In this document: piece after piece, positions 26,919 through 35,902 of the stretch
How positions within the stretch are numbered: position 1 is the first letter of the stretch
Layout of the letters: the number at the start of each line of letters is the position of its first letter
DNA from: JAAYTY01 sp964569245
GTDB lineage: Bacteria > Fermentibacterota > Fermentibacteria > Fermentibacterales > Fermentibacteraceae
DNA: 64,000 bases
Reading direction: 5' to 3'
NCBI GenBank assembly: GCA_964569245.1
Contig: CAZMTK010000001.1
Location: 124,001-188,000 of the forward strand
Program-made: the position numbers and the translations under genes
Notes under the pieces: model-generated
What the model was told of the DNA's origin: nothing
What the model saw: the letters and a program-made list of their open reading frames with translations, nothing else
The model's database searches: none

Positions 26919-27656
26919 ATGGCACTGCACAGGACTGAGTCTTCGTTCGAGATCCCGCGGGAGACGCGGCTCATCGTGCGATGCACCAACGGCTCCATTC
27001 TCTGCAGGAGGGGGTCCGGAACCTTGGTGCGCGTCGCCGCCGTTCGCGAGGATTCTCCCGAGCTTCCACGCTCCCGCTTCATCGAGGTGCATCTCGAGAC
27101 CGGCAGCGAATACGTGGTGAAGTGCCGTTACTGCTGCAGCCGGGTACCTGCAGCGGCGGACCTGGAGATGGAGCTTCCCGGCCATCTCGACAGCCTGCTG
27201 GTCGAGACGCTGAACGGCAGCATCATCGTGGACGGCCTGGGATGTCCTGTGAAAGCGATGACCTGCAACGGCTTCATAAGGTGCAGCGCACCCTGCGGTC
27301 CTCTGGACCTGCAGTCAAGGAACGGCAGGATAGACACCATCGGACCTTGCGCGGTCTCGTCCATCTCGACCACGCTGGGCGACATAAGGGCCGAGATCGG
27401 CTCCATTCCCGTGTCGGGAGCCTCCATCTCCGCGGTTACGGGATCGATAGAGGTCTCACTGCCTCCTGACGCTTCTCTCTTCGTGGACGCCGCAACCGGC
27501 AGGGGGAGGGTCTCGGCTCGCGAACTGGGGCTGAACTCGCCCGAGGCAGGCCACGGCTCCATCCGAGGAGCGATGGGGTCTGGCGGCCCGAGGCTGTCAG
27601 CCAGGACGCGCCTGGGCGATCTCGCGCTGACCAGCCGCAAGCCATTGGAGGGCTGA
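26919..27656 (+). CDS. DUF4097-like beta-helix protein rich in cysteine
   Basis: A 245-residue protein from ATG 26919, with GGAGG upstream. No signal peptide. The chain has short repeated strands such as LLVETLNGSIIVDGL, MTCNGFIRC, LQSRNGRIDTIG and ISTTLGDIRAEIG, the pattern of DUF4097/DUF4098 putative adhesin repeats that form a beta-solenoid. Unusual for this group, it holds about ten cysteines (CRYCC, CNGFIRCSAPC and others), so metal or disulfide chemistry is possible. The next gene starts at its last base (TGATG), so the two are translated together. Function unknown. Confidence 0.65.
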   Translation: MALHRTESSFEIPRETRLIVRCTNGSILCRRGSGTLVRVAAVREDSPELPRSRFIEVHLETGSEYVVKCRYCCSRVPAAADLEMELPGHLDSLLVETLNGSIIVDGLGCPVKAMTCNGFIRCSAPCGPLDLQSRNGRIDTIGPCAVSSISTTLGDIRAEIGSIPVSGASISAVTGSIEVSLPPDASLFVDAATGRGRVSARELGLNSPEAGHGSIRGAMGSGGPRLSARTRLGDLALTSRKPLEG

Positions 27657-28240
27657 TGTCGCTGGGGGCGCCCGCCTCGGTCCCTCCTCTGCCCGCGTCG
27701 CTCCTGGATTGGCTGCGCTCCGTCACCGAATCCCTGCCGCAGGACTTCACGGAGGCTCGATGCAGGGAGCTTGCGGAACCCCCTCCCCGGGATTCCTACG
27801 AGCCTCTGGAGGACGTGCGCCGGATAGTCGTGCACCATTCGGCGACGCCGGACGGCTGCGTCAGGCTCTTCCGGCTGCTGCACAGGGGGCTCAACGGCTG
27901 GATCGACGTGGGCTACCACTATGTGATCGGGAACGGCACGTACTCCGGAGACGGCGAAGTGGAAGAGGGCAGGCCCTCGTGGGCGCGCGGGGCTCACGCG
28001 AAGGGCGGAAACGCCGATTCACTGGGCATATGCCTCGTGGGCAACTTCGAAGACTCGGAGCCCACGGCCGCACAGCTCGGCTCCCTGGGCAGGCTTCTGA
28101 GGGGGCTCGTCCGCCTCCACCGCCTGAAACCGGAGGATGTCGTCCTGCACCGGGACGTCGGCACCTGCCGCACGGCCTGCCCAGGCCGGAACCTCGACCG
28201 CGCAGCCGTCCTCGCCCGGTTTCAGGTTGAAGAAGCTTGA
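27656..28240 (+). CDS. N-acetylmuramoyl-L-alanine amidase (Amidase_2/PGRP fold)
   Basis: A 194-residue protein from ATG 27656. The amidase_2 fold is visible: RIVVHHSATPDG with the first zinc His, GYHYVIGNG, the SLGICLVGNFEDSEPT strand typical of PGRP-type amidases, and VLHRDVGTCRTACPGRNL with second His and the Cys ligand. It cleaves the bond between muramic acid and the peptide stem. No signal peptide is seen, so it may recycle muropeptides in the cytoplasm like AmpD, or leave the cell in another way. Length is like AmpD. It is coupled to the upstream Cys-rich DUF4097 gene. Confidence 0.86.
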   Translation: MSLGAPASVPPLPASLLDWLRSVTESLPQDFTEARCRELAEPPPRDSYEPLEDVRRIVVHHSATPDGCVRLFRLLHRGLNGWIDVGYHYVIGNGTYSGDGEVEEGRPSWARGAHAKGGNADSLGICLVGNFEDSEPTAAQLGSLGRLLRGLVRLHRLKPEDVVLHRDVGTCRTACPGRNLDRAAVLARFQVEEA

Positions 28241-28375
28241 GAAACCCGCGTTCCTGAATCCGTCTGCGACCGCCTCCGGCTGCTTGAAGGACGCTCGCAT
28301 CTCATCCAGAGGATGCCGTGACCCAGGGCGCAGCTGACGCCCCGCCGTCTTTCGGGCGAATGCATCCGGATACCG

Positions 28376-28401
28376 GCGGGGCGGGCCTGAGCCCGCCCCG
28401 C
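28376..28401. terminator. hairpin between convergent genes
   Basis: A perfect eleven-pair stem (GCGGGGCGGGC / GCCCGCCCCGC) with loop CTGA sits between the amidase gene and the convergent beta-propeller gene. It could end transcription from both sides, although neither side has a long T-tract. Confidence 0.6.
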
Positions 28402-28424
28402 ATGCACAGGCAATTCAGATGGAG

Positions 28425-31151
28425 CTACCGGATCAGGACCACCTTGGCTGATTCGACAGCTCCGGGAGCCTCCAGACGCACGAAGTACACACCTGAGGGA
28501 GCAGGCATCCCGTCAGCGGCAGCGCCGTCCCAGGAAAGGACCGACTCGCCGGGAGAGGCGGTGCCCTCGTTCAGCACCCTCAGGCACCTGCCGCTCAGGT
28601 CGTACACGGCCAGCCGGAACGGAGCGTCCGCCGACGGAACTGAAACGCTGACTGAGAAGTGCCCGTCGGAGGGGTTCGGAACCGGCAGGCCAAGCGCGAA
28701 CGATGCCGGTGCGCCCTGGCCGCCCGGAGCCCCGGTAGGAGGCATGAGCGTCAGCCTGAACGACCAGTCCGCATAGGTGACGTTGTTCCAACCCTGCGCC
28801 TTGTTGTGCCACCAGCTCCTGTTCGCACGCGGCAGGTCCGTGTCCGTTCCAACGCCCAGCGCCTTCGCGTCGGGCCAGTGGGTGACGAACCACAGGTCTC
28901 CCCCTGTCGTCAGCTCGACGTTCATGGGCACCACCAGCCAGCCGGGAACCGAGGAAGCGGATATGTTCTCGACATAGTAGAGGGGATTCTCGATGTCGGG
29001 CATCCCGGAGCCGTTGTCCGGGCAGAGCGCCCCCCAGCTGAAGGGTTCCGTGGAGTTGACGTACACCCTGAACTGCGTCGCGGTGAAGGGGGGGGAGATG
29101 GTGGGCGTGAAGCGGGTCGCGAACATGTCGTCGTCGAGGCTTCCAACCCAGTAGTAAGACTCCCAGCCGCCATCCTCGTAGATTATCTCGTAGACGATCT
29201 GGAAGAAGGGCAGGCCGGCCGTGTTGTTGTCCGGATCGTAGTCGTCCGCAACCGATACGGTCAGCTCAGCGGAGTAGTCGCCGACCTGGCCCGGAGTCCA
29301 CGGCGGCATCGATACGGTCGCCAGTACGCCTGGCGCGAGAGCCGAGGTGTTCGTGGTCTGGTCGTACACCGTGCCGCCCGCTCCGGTGATCACCAGATGG
29401 ACGCTGATCGCATCAGTGTAGGTTCCGGAGTTCTTAACCTTCACCATGGGCGTCATCTGCATGTTGTACGTGTTCTCGGCGTACGGGCAGAGTATCGAAA
29501 CCGCCTCGGCGTCGTGGTATGCCCTGACCAGCACAGCAGTGCTGTCGTTGGCCGGATAGCCGTCGCCGGACAGCTCGGTGGCAACCGCGAACACCCAGCT
29601 CCCGTACTCGGGCACCGTCCAGCTCGGGAAGGTGACATTGGTGCTGGAACCCGGCGCCAGCGCGTTCACGCTGGCGGTTCCCGTCCAGATCACAGTTCCC
29701 CCTTCGGATTCGTATATCTCGGCGCTCACCGGGAAGCTCTCGGACGACTGCCCGAAGTTGCCCACGGTCACCTGCGGCGTGACGGTGTTGCCGACCTGCT
29801 GGTTCTCGGCGGGGGAAACCACCGCGACCACTCCCACGTCGTGCGCCTGTGTCTCCATTATCTGGATTCCGTAAACTTCGCCGCCGTTGCCCATCTGGCG
29901 GGCGTGAACTGCCTTGCCCGAGCAGGTGGCGAAACCGCCGTCGTCGCTGATGTCCACGCTGAAGATCGAGCCGGGCTCGTCGATGTCGTCCAGCAGATTG
30001 AAGATGACCGCTCCGGTGCGGTCCAGCGCGGTGAACACGTCGCCACCGGTGGCGTTGTAGGTGCCCCAGCTCCCTGCAACGATGACAGAGCCGTCGCCGC
30101 AGATGTCTATCGAGCTCACGTAGTCGCCGTAGTTCTTGTACTCCCACATCACGGAGGCGGAGCCCGAGGAAGGCCAGTCGATGGCTACCACTTTGCCGCG
30201 GTAAGGGTTGAAACCGAGGGTGCCACCGGCAGCGGTGAGCCCGTCGTCGCTTATGCCCACAGAGGTCACCCAGCTGTCGCCGGTGGCGAACGTGCCGGCC
30301 GCCGTCCAGGCCGAGCCGCTCCACTGGTACAAGCGGATCTGGCCGTTGAAGTTGCCTATTACAACCCTGTTGCCGTCACCGGAGATGGCCGCCTTCGTCT
30401 GGCCGTAGTTCCCCATCGCGGAACCGACCAGGCTGCCGTCCGCCATGCTATACACCTGGGCGCCTGCAGTCTGGTCGTAGGCAGAAACCAGCACGCGGCT
30501 GCCCGAAGTCGAGATATCGACTCCGTAGATGCCGTTTCCCACAGTCTGCAGCGGGACTTCCCAGCGGACCGACCAGCCGGAGGACTCGTCGAGGCAGACA
30601 AGGTTGTAGCCGGCGTCCACGTAAACCAGCACGTCGGAGCCGGCCACCTCGATCATGTCCTGGGCTACCGCGGTCTCGAAGCTCGCGGAAGGCTGCGATC
30701 CGGAACTCTGCCAGACATGAGTCTGCATGAGCGAGCAGGATGCGGAGAGCATGCCGGTGAAAGTCGAAGCCACGTCGAACTGGGCTCCGGCCTCCGGGCA
30801 CGGATAGGTCCACTGGGGGGTGCCGGAGCCGAAGGTGTTGTACTTCGAGACCCGTTTGTTGTTGAGATACCAGCCGGCGAAGATGCCCTGGCCGGTGCCG
30901 GAGATCGAGGTCTCGTTGGCGATGGCGTTCTGGTGCGCCCTGTCCACCCAGAGCTGCTCGGCCCTGTAGCCCCTGCTTCTAGGCGTATGGTCGGGGGGCG
31001 GGGCTGTAGGCACAGCGGTGATGTCCGACATGCCGTCCTGCTCGGTGAACGATATGGCTCCCAGGCTGCCGTCGGTCATCTCGCCCGTCTCGGTCCTCAC
31101 TGCCGGGAAGAAGCTCGAGAGGGCTGTCAGCGTCAAAAAAACCGGGATCAT
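28425..31151 (-). CDS. large secreted beta-propeller/CARDB protein with FlgD-like C-terminal domain
   Basis: A 908-residue protein from ATG 31151. A short N-terminal hydrophobic stretch (MIPVFLTLTALSSFFPA) looks like a signal peptide. Residues about 140-460 have repeated blades such as VDISTSGSRVLVSAYDQ, AAISGDGNRVVIGNFNG and VDISDDGGFATCSGKA, a WD40/YVTN-like propeller. Residues about 475-690 hold two CARDB-type Ig domains (VGVVAVVSPAEN and VSILCPYAEN openings). A lectin-like or jelly-roll part follows, and the end (PVPNPSDGHFSV ... GVYFVRLEAPG) is the FlgD/Por-type sorting module. It is probably a surface or released binding protein. Ligand unknown. A signalling role is not suggested by anything nearby. 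Confidence 0.85.
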   Translation of the reverse strand: MIPVFLTLTALSSFFPAVRTETGEMTDGSLGAISFTEQDGMSDITAVPTAPPPDHTPRSRGYRAEQLWVDRAHQNAIANETSISGTGQGIFAGWYLNNKRVSKYNTFGSGTPQWTYPCPEAGAQFDVASTFTGMLSASCSLMQTHVWQSSGSQPSASFETAVAQDMIEVAGSDVLVYVDAGYNLVCLDESSGWSVRWEVPLQTVGNGIYGVDISTSGSRVLVSAYDQTAGAQVYSMADGSLVGSAMGNYGQTKAAISGDGNRVVIGNFNGQIRLYQWSGSAWTAAGTFATGDSWVTSVGISDDGLTAAGGTLGFNPYRGKVVAIDWPSSGSASVMWEYKNYGDYVSSIDICGDGSVIVAGSWGTYNATGGDVFTALDRTGAVIFNLLDDIDEPGSIFSVDISDDGGFATCSGKAVHARQMGNGGEVYGIQIMETQAHDVGVVAVVSPAENQQVGNTVTPQVTVGNFGQSSESFPVSAEIYESEGGTVIWTGTASVNALAPGSSTNVTFPSWTVPEYGSWVFAVATELSGDGYPANDSTAVLVRAYHDAEAVSILCPYAENTYNMQMTPMVKVKNSGTYTDAISVHLVITGAGGTVYDQTTNTSALAPGVLATVSMPPWTPGQVGDYSAELTVSVADDYDPDNNTAGLPFFQIVYEIIYEDGGWESYYWVGSLDDDMFATRFTPTISPPFTATQFRVYVNSTEPFSWGALCPDNGSGMPDIENPLYYVENISASSVPGWLVVPMNVELTTGGDLWFVTHWPDAKALGVGTDTDLPRANRSWWHNKAQGWNNVTYADWSFRLTLMPPTGAPGGQGAPASFALGLPVPNPSDGHFSVSVSVPSADAPFRLAVYDLSGRCLRVLNEGTASPGESVLSWDGAAADGMPAPSGVYFVRLEAPGAVESAKVVLIR

Positions 31152-31226
31152 CCAGATTCCTCCCTCCGCCGGGTTCCATCTTGAAGAAGCGTCGCTGGCG
31201 GCAGCCTGTCAAGACCACGTCCAGGG

Positions 31227-31256
31227 TTGCCACTGGAATGGAGAGGCGTGTATATA
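31227..31256 (+). promoter_or_regulatory. sigma-70-like promoter of secG
   Basis: TTGCCA and TATATA separated by 18 bases, about 35 bases upstream of the secG start. The predicted start site is near 31263. Confidence 0.6.
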
Positions 31257-31290
31257 AGCCGGCGTTCGCTCTCGGAAGGATTGTGCAAGC

Positions 31291-31515
31291 ATGAGTGCCG
31301 TTCTGACGTTTCTGCACGTGCTGACATGCGTAATGCTGATCGCAGTGGTTCTTATGCAGAAGGCGAAGGGGGACGGGCTCTCGGGGGCCTTCGGCGGCGG
31401 CGGCGCCCTCGCAGCCTCGTTCGGAACGAGAGGGGCAGCGACCATGCTGTCGAAGCTCACCACCGTTCTGGCCTGCGTCTTCATGGCCACATCGTTCCTT
31501 CTCGCCGTCATCTAG
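31291..31515 (+). CDS. secG: preprotein translocase subunit SecG
   Basis: A 74-residue protein from ATG 31291, with GGAAGGA ten bases upstream. It has two membrane helices (about residues 3-22 and 53-72) joined by a conserved loop VVLMQKAKGDGLSGAFGGG, which is the SecG signature (vLlQ..kg.Gls.afGg). SecG assists SecYE in protein export. Adjacent genes are a tRNA-Leu 11 bases downstream and the divergent secreted propeller protein. The secG-tRNA-Leu order is common in bacteria. Confidence 0.95.
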   Translation: MSAVLTFLHVLTCVMLIAVVLMQKAKGDGLSGAFGGGGALAASFGTRGAATMLSKLTTVLACVFMATSFLLAVI

Positions 31516-31526
31516 CGTCAGAGAAT

Positions 31527-31614
31527 GCCGGGGTGGTGGAATTGGCAGACACGCCAGGTTGAGGGCCTGGTGGGCGAATAGCCTGTACGGGTTCAACTCC
31601 CGTCCCCGGTACCA
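31527..31614 (+). tRNA. tRNA-Leu(GAG)
   Basis: Acceptor stem GCCGGGG/CCCCGGT, anticodon stem-loop CCAGG-TTGAGGG-CCTGG with anticodon GAG, a long variable arm, TTC loop (GGGTTCAACTCCC) and encoded CCA. It lies 11 bases after secG and is probably transcribed with it. Confidence 0.96.
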
Positions 31615-31617
31615 GCG

Positions 31618-31645
31618 TCGGCCCGCGCGTAAGAACGCGGGCCGA
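31618..31645 (+). terminator. hairpin just after tRNA-Leu
   Basis: A perfect ten-pair stem (TCGGCCCGCG/CGCGGGCCGA) with an eight-base loop directly follows the tRNA CCA. It is probably the terminator or processing hairpin of the secG-tRNA transcript. Confidence 0.6.
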
Positions 31646-32152
31646 TATGCAATTGCGATTTCGAACACTGTCCGCGTCCTGCCGCCGATCCAACAGCGGA
31701 GCTTTGGCATGCCGATCCAGCGAACGGCCCGGGAATCCCCCGCAGGGAGGCATCTGCGCGGTGTATCCCGTCCGCGCTGCCTGCACTCATGCCCGTTTGC
31801 AGAGCATTCGCGCAGTTCCCGAGGACATTCCGGTCCTGTGCGACAGGTCATTTCTGCCGTACTGCGACGGGACAGCAGGGTGGACGTCGATCGCCGATCA
31901 CTTCGCCGAAGCTCGCGGCAGGCTTCAGATGGGGCTCGATGAAAGCCCCTGGGGGCAGTCAAGACTCTCTGCAGTCAACCTGCGGCTTCCGTTCCCGCAT
32001 CTGTCGAGGAGCCGTCACTCACCGCCCGTCGACCCGAATGCATCGTTCATCGAGCGAAGAAGACGCCCGACGGTCATTGACACCGGAGCCGCGCGTGCAT
32101 TGATTGATCCGGCAGCCTGCACAGAGCAGGGGAATCAAGAAGGAGGGACGGA
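31646..32152. other. about 500 bases with no recognised gene
   Basis: Both strands have long open frames here, but they show Arg/Ser/Pro/His-rich composition without any family signature. I see no tRNA, known riboswitch, or other structured RNA that I can name. The last 20 bases hold the ribosome site of the RAM-domain gene. Confidence 0.5.
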
Positions 32153-32392
32153 ATGAAGCACGGAGCCTATCTGCTCATCAACGTGGACACCGGCAAGGAG
32201 CAGGCGGTGATGGCGGGGATAGCGAAGAAGAAGTTCGTGAGCCACTGCAGCATCGTCACCGGCCTTCACGACGTGATCTGCTTCGTCGAGGCCGAGACAG
32301 TGGATGAACTCAAGAAGGCCGTCTACGCGATACGCGCCATCCCCGGCATCAACAAGACCGTCACCTGCATCTCGTTCAACAGCAAGGGCTGA
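32153..32392 (+). CDS. stand-alone Lrp/AsnC RAM-domain protein
   Basis: A 79-residue protein from ATG 32153, with AAGGAGGGA upstream. The sequence matches the ligand-binding RAM domain of Lrp/AsnC regulators (AYLLINVDTGKE at the start, then HCSIVTGLHDVICFVEAETVDELKKAV and IPGINKTVTC), without a DNA-binding helix-turn-helix. Such single-domain proteins oligomerise and bind amino acids, and may modulate full-length Lrp proteins or enzymes. It stands alone with a strong terminator behind it. A partner gene is not visible. Confidence 0.88.
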   Translation: MKHGAYLLINVDTGKEQAVMAGIAKKKFVSHCSIVTGLHDVICFVEAETVDELKKAVYAIRAIPGINKTVTCISFNSKG

Positions 32393-32413
32393 TCCTTCTT
32401 CTTCACGCTGTCC

Positions 32414-32447
32414 GGGCTTCCGCGGGCCAGGCTCGCGGAAGCCCTTT
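32414..32447 (+). terminator. rho-independent terminator after the RAM-domain gene
   Basis: An eleven-pair stem (GGGCTTCCGCG/CGCGGAAGCCC) with a nine-base loop is followed by TTT. It lies 21 bases after the stop. Confidence 0.85.
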
Positions 32448-32854
32448 CCCCGCACGCAGCAGCCGATCCTCCCGCCGGCCTCGTCCCCAGAACCCAGGGC
32501 CGGAAGGCTTCTGCATCTCATGCGAGCGCATGGCGTCCCTGCTCTCCAGCCCTCAATCGAAGAGGTGCTCGGCCAGGCTTCGACAGAGCGGCGGCAGAGA
32601 CGCTCGCTCCCGCGACCCGTGACCTGTGCCTGCCGACACTGTGTCGCGCGCGTTTCCAGGCCCCGAATTCCTGAGCGCCGCTGTAGATTCATTGACCTCG
32701 TGCGATTCCGGGGAATATGCTCGCGTCCATCTGAGGATGAGCCAGCGGGGCTGCGACACCCCGCATCCGCGAATCCTGGACTGGACGTCCTGTTTCCTGC
32801 TCCGGCCGGCAATGGCCGGTGGTCGCCATCCGAGGTCCGATCGGGGAGCATGCG
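32448..32854 (+). other. leader region upstream of hdrA, no gene seen
   Basis: About 400 bases without a convincing gene. It contains the promoter at 32692-32721 and, close to hdrA, a small inverted repeat CCGGCC/GGCCGG (32802-32819). The roughly 125-base leader between promoter and hdrA could hold a regulatory element, but I cannot match it to a known riboswitch. Confidence 0.45.
32692..32721 (+). promoter_or_regulatory. candidate sigma-70-like promoter for the hdr-flx operon
   Basis: TTGACC and TATGCT separated by 18 bases (five of six and four of six consensus matches). It is the best promoter match upstream of hdrA, giving a leader of about 125 bases. Confidence 0.45.
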
Positions 32855-35800
32855 GTGCCGAAGAAGCCTTCTGACCCGACAGGTGCAGTACTCGTAGTGG
32901 GCGGCGGAGTCGCCGGCATCCAGGCCTCTCTGGACCTTGCGAATTCCGGGTTCAGGGTCCATCTCCTCGAGAGACTGGGCGCCATAGGCGGAACGATGGC
33001 GTCGCTGGACAAGACCTTCCCTACCAACGACTGCTCGATGTGCATACTCTCGCCCAAGCTCGTGGAGTGCGGCAGGCATCTGAACATCGAGATTCTCACC
33101 GACTCAGAGCTCCTGTCTCTGGAGGGAGCGCCCGGAGCATTCACCGCGACAGTCGAGCAGAAGCCCAGGTTCGTTGACATGGATAGGTGCACGGGATGCG
33201 GCGAGTGCGCCGTTGCATGCCCAGTGAGAGTTCCCGATGCCTTCAACCGGGGTCTCGGCGAGAGAAGGGCCATATACCGCCTCTATGAGCAGGCCCACCC
33301 TCCGTCTTACCAGATCGACATGAGCGCCTGCAGGAGATGCGGCCTCTGCGCCAGAAAGTGCGCTGCCGGAGCCGTCGATCTATCCATGGGACCGGTCACT
33401 CGCCGCCTGGATGTCGGAGCAGTGATAGCCTGTCCGGGTTTCGAGACCTTCGACGCCGGCCGCATGGCGAACTACGGATACGGGCTCTTCCCCAACGTCA
33501 TGACGGGAATCGAGTTCGAGAGAATGCTGAGCGCATCGGGTCCAACGCGTGGGAACCTCCGGCGTCCCTCGGACGGAAGGATGCCCCGCCGGATCGCGTG
33601 GATACAGTGCGTAGGCTCCAGGGACATCCACCGCGTGAACAACGGATACTGCTCATCGGTCTGCTGCACGGGCGCGATAAAGGAAGCGGTGGTGGCCCGC
33701 GAGCACGGCTGCGCGGACCTGGAGGCGACCATCTTCCACATAGACATCAGAACCCACGGCAAAGGCTTCGAGAAGTACTGCGACCGTGCCCGGACGGAGC
33801 ACGGCGTGAGGTTCGTGAGGTCGGAGATACATCGCGTTCTCCAGGATGCCTCGGGCAGCCTGATCCTGAGGTATCCGGAGGCTGGCGCTGTGCGCGAGGA
33901 GCTGTTCGACCTGGTGGTCCTCTCGACTGGAATGGTGCAGGGCTCTGCGAACCGTGAGCTCGCTGCGAGACTCGGCATCGAACTCGACGAACACGGCTTC
34001 TGCGTGACCGGCGCCCTTTCCCCGGTGGTCACTTCCGCGGCCGGGGTGTTCGCGGCGGGAGCCTTCACCGGTCCGAAGGACATCCCGGAGACCGTGATGG
34101 GCGCGAGCGCAGCGGCATCCGAGGCGGCGGCCCTCCTCTCGCCCGCGCGGCACAGCCTGACTCGCAGCAGATCCTATCCGCCGGAGATGCCCGTCGGGGG
34201 CAGCCGGCCGAGGATCGGCGTGTTCGTATGCCGATGCGGCATCAACATCTCAGGCGTCATAGACGTCGAGGCTGTGAGGGAGTACGCCGCAGGGCTCCCG
34301 AACGTGGTGTACGCCGGAGTGGCGCTCTTCACCTGTTCGCAGGACAGTCAGAGGATGATAAGGGAGGCCGTCTCCGAGCACGGACTCAACAGGGTCGTGG
34401 TCGCCGCCTGCACACCGAGGACTCACGAATCACTCTTCCAGGAGACGCTCAGGGAGGCCGGGCTGAACAGGCATCTCTTCGAGATGGCCAACATCCGGGA
34501 CCAGTGCTCCTGGGTGCACCAGGGCGAGCCCGGCAGGGCGACCGCCAAGGCCATGGACCTGGTACGGATGTCGGTTGCCAGGGCGAGGCTGAGGAAGCCG
34601 CTTCTGCAGACGTCCGTCGGAATAGAGCGGTCGGCTCTCGTGATCGGCGGCGGCGTCGCGGGTATGGTCTGTGCCTCAGCACTGGCAGACCAGGGCTTCG
34701 GCGTGCACCTCGTCGAGAGCTCCTGCAGGCTCGGTGGAAACGCTCTCAGACTGCGCTCGACGCTGGAGGGCTCGGACATCGCGGAATTCGTGAAGGCATT
34801 GTCGGGGAGGGTTTCGAACGATCCCTCGATCACCCTGCACCTTGGTGCGCATATCGCAGACGTGTCCGGTTTCGTCGGCAGCTTCAGGTCGGAGGTGGAA
34901 GAGGCCGACGGGAGCACGGCGGAGATAAGCCACGGCGTTGCCGTGATCGCCACCGGGGCCGAACCTCACGCTCCGGCGGGGTTCCTCTACGGTCGCCACC
35001 CTGGCGTTGTCACTCTGCCCGAGCTGGAGGAGCTGATGACCGCGGGAGACCCGGTCGCAGCTTCGTGCCGGAATGTCGTCTTCGTCCAGTGCGCTGGCTC
35101 TCGCGAACCGGAGAGGCCATGGTGCAGCAGGACTTGCTGCGGCGAAACGGTCAAGCTCGCCCTGGAGCTGCTGGACAGGAATCCCGGCGTCCGGATATTC
35201 GTCCTCTACAGGGACGTCAGGACCTACGGCCTTCGCGAGAAGTACTATCTCGAAGCCAGGGAGCGCGGTGTGCGCTTCCTCCAGTACGATCCCGCAGATC
35301 CTCCGGTCGTCGAGCAGGCGTACCGAGAGGAGGGATCGGGACTGAGGGTCACGACGACCGACCTGGCCCTGGGCGGGAAGCTCACGATAGACGCAGAACT
35401 CGTAGGCCTGGCGGTCGCCATCGTCCCATCCGCCTCGAGCAGGAGGCTGGCCTCTCTCTTCAAGGTGCCGCTCGACGAGGACGGCTTCTTCATGGAGGCC
35501 CATGCGAAGCTCCGTCCCGTCGACTTCCCCACGGACGGCGTGTTCGTCTGCGGCCTCGCCCACGGCCCGAAGACGATAGACGAGAGCATCGTCCAGGCCG
35601 AAGCTGCCGCGGCGAGGGCGGCATCGGTCCTCTCCAGGGACTCCATGGAGGCCGGCGGAACCGTGAGCGTCATTGATGCAGCCAGGTGCAGCGGGTGCGG
35701 GCTGTGCGCCCAGCTCTGTCCGTTCAAGGCCATCGAGATGGACGAGGAGGAGCACAGAGCGGTGGTCAACGAAGCGCTCTGCAAGGGCTGCGGCCTCTGC

Positions 35801-35902
35801 GCATCCTCCTGCCGCAGCGGCGCAGCCGACCTTGGCGGCTTCACCGATGCGGAGATCCATGCGATGATCGGTGCATGCGCACCAGGAGAAGCCCGCGGAT
35901 GA
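32855..35902 (+). CDS. hdrA: HdrA, tandem FAD electron-bifurcating heterodisulfide reductase subunit
   Basis: A 1015-residue protein from GTG 32855, with GGGGAG six bases upstream. It holds two HdrA-like halves. First half: FAD loop VVGGGVAGIQASLDLANSG, the HdrA-specific cysteine set NDCSMC...LVECGRH, and two ferredoxin clusters beginning at Cys112 (CTGCGECAVACPV) and Cys159 (CRRCGLCARKC). Second half: a start-like segment GVFVCRCGINISGVID, a second FAD loop VIGGGVAGMVCASALADQG, and two C-terminal clusters (from Cys945, CSGCGLCAQLCPF, then CKGCGLCASSC). HdrA is the flavin site where electrons split between ferredoxin and a disulfide. This long form resembles the HdrA of the Flx-Hdr clusters in sulfate reducers and syntrophs. 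The stop overlaps flxD (ATGA). Confidence 0.93.
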   Translation: MPKKPSDPTGAVLVVGGGVAGIQASLDLANSGFRVHLLERLGAIGGTMASLDKTFPTNDCSMCILSPKLVECGRHLNIEILTDSELLSLEGAPGAFTATVEQKPRFVDMDRCTGCGECAVACPVRVPDAFNRGLGERRAIYRLYEQAHPPSYQIDMSACRRCGLCARKCAAGAVDLSMGPVTRRLDVGAVIACPGFETFDAGRMANYGYGLFPNVMTGIEFERMLSASGPTRGNLRRPSDGRMPRRIAWIQCVGSRDIHRVNNGYCSSVCCTGAIKEAVVAREHGCADLEATIFHIDIRTHGKGFEKYCDRARTEHGVRFVRSEIHRVLQDASGSLILRYPEAGAVREELFDLVVLSTGMVQGSANRELAARLGIELDEHGFCVTGALSPVVTSAAGVFAAGAFTGPKDIPETVMGASAAASEAAALLSPARHSLTRSRSYPPEMPVGGSRPRIGVFVCRCGINISGVIDVEAVREYAAGLPNVVYAGVALFTCSQDSQRMIREAVSEHGLNRVVVAACTPRTHESLFQETLREAGLNRHLFEMANIRDQCSWVHQGEPGRATAKAMDLVRMSVARARLRKPLLQTSVGIERSALVIGGGVAGMVCASALADQGFGVHLVESSCRLGGNALRLRSTLEGSDIAEFVKALSGRVSNDPSITLHLGAHIADVSGFVGSFRSEVEEADGSTAEISHGVAVIATGAEPHAPAGFLYGRHPGVVTLPELEELMTAGDPVAASCRNVVFVQCAGSREPERPWCSRTCCGETVKLALELLDRNPGVRIFVLYRDVRTYGLREKYYLEARERGVRFLQYDPADPPVVEQAYREEGSGLRVTTTDLALGGKLTIDAELVGLAVAIVPSASSRRLASLFKVPLDEDGFFMEAHAKLRPVDFPTDGVFVCGLAHGPKTIDESIVQAEAAAARAASVLSRDSMEAGGTVSVIDAARCSGCGLCAQLCPFKAIEMDEEEHRAVVNEALCKGCGLCASSCRSGAADLGGFTDAEIHAMIGACAPGEARG

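Noticed and set aside
28659..31184. Long open frame on the plus strand opposite the beta-propeller gene
   Set aside because: Its translation is Arg/Val/His-rich with no domain, and the minus strand has clear propeller, CARDB and FlgD-like modules with a signal peptide. High G+C makes antisense frames stay open.
31207..31212. TTGACA on the minus strand ahead of the beta-propeller gene
   Set aside because: No acceptable -10 element 16-18 bases downstream.
31646..32156. Open frames between tRNA-Leu and the RAM-domain gene
   Set aside because: Composition is typical of non-coding high-G+C sequence; no ribosome site or family motif.
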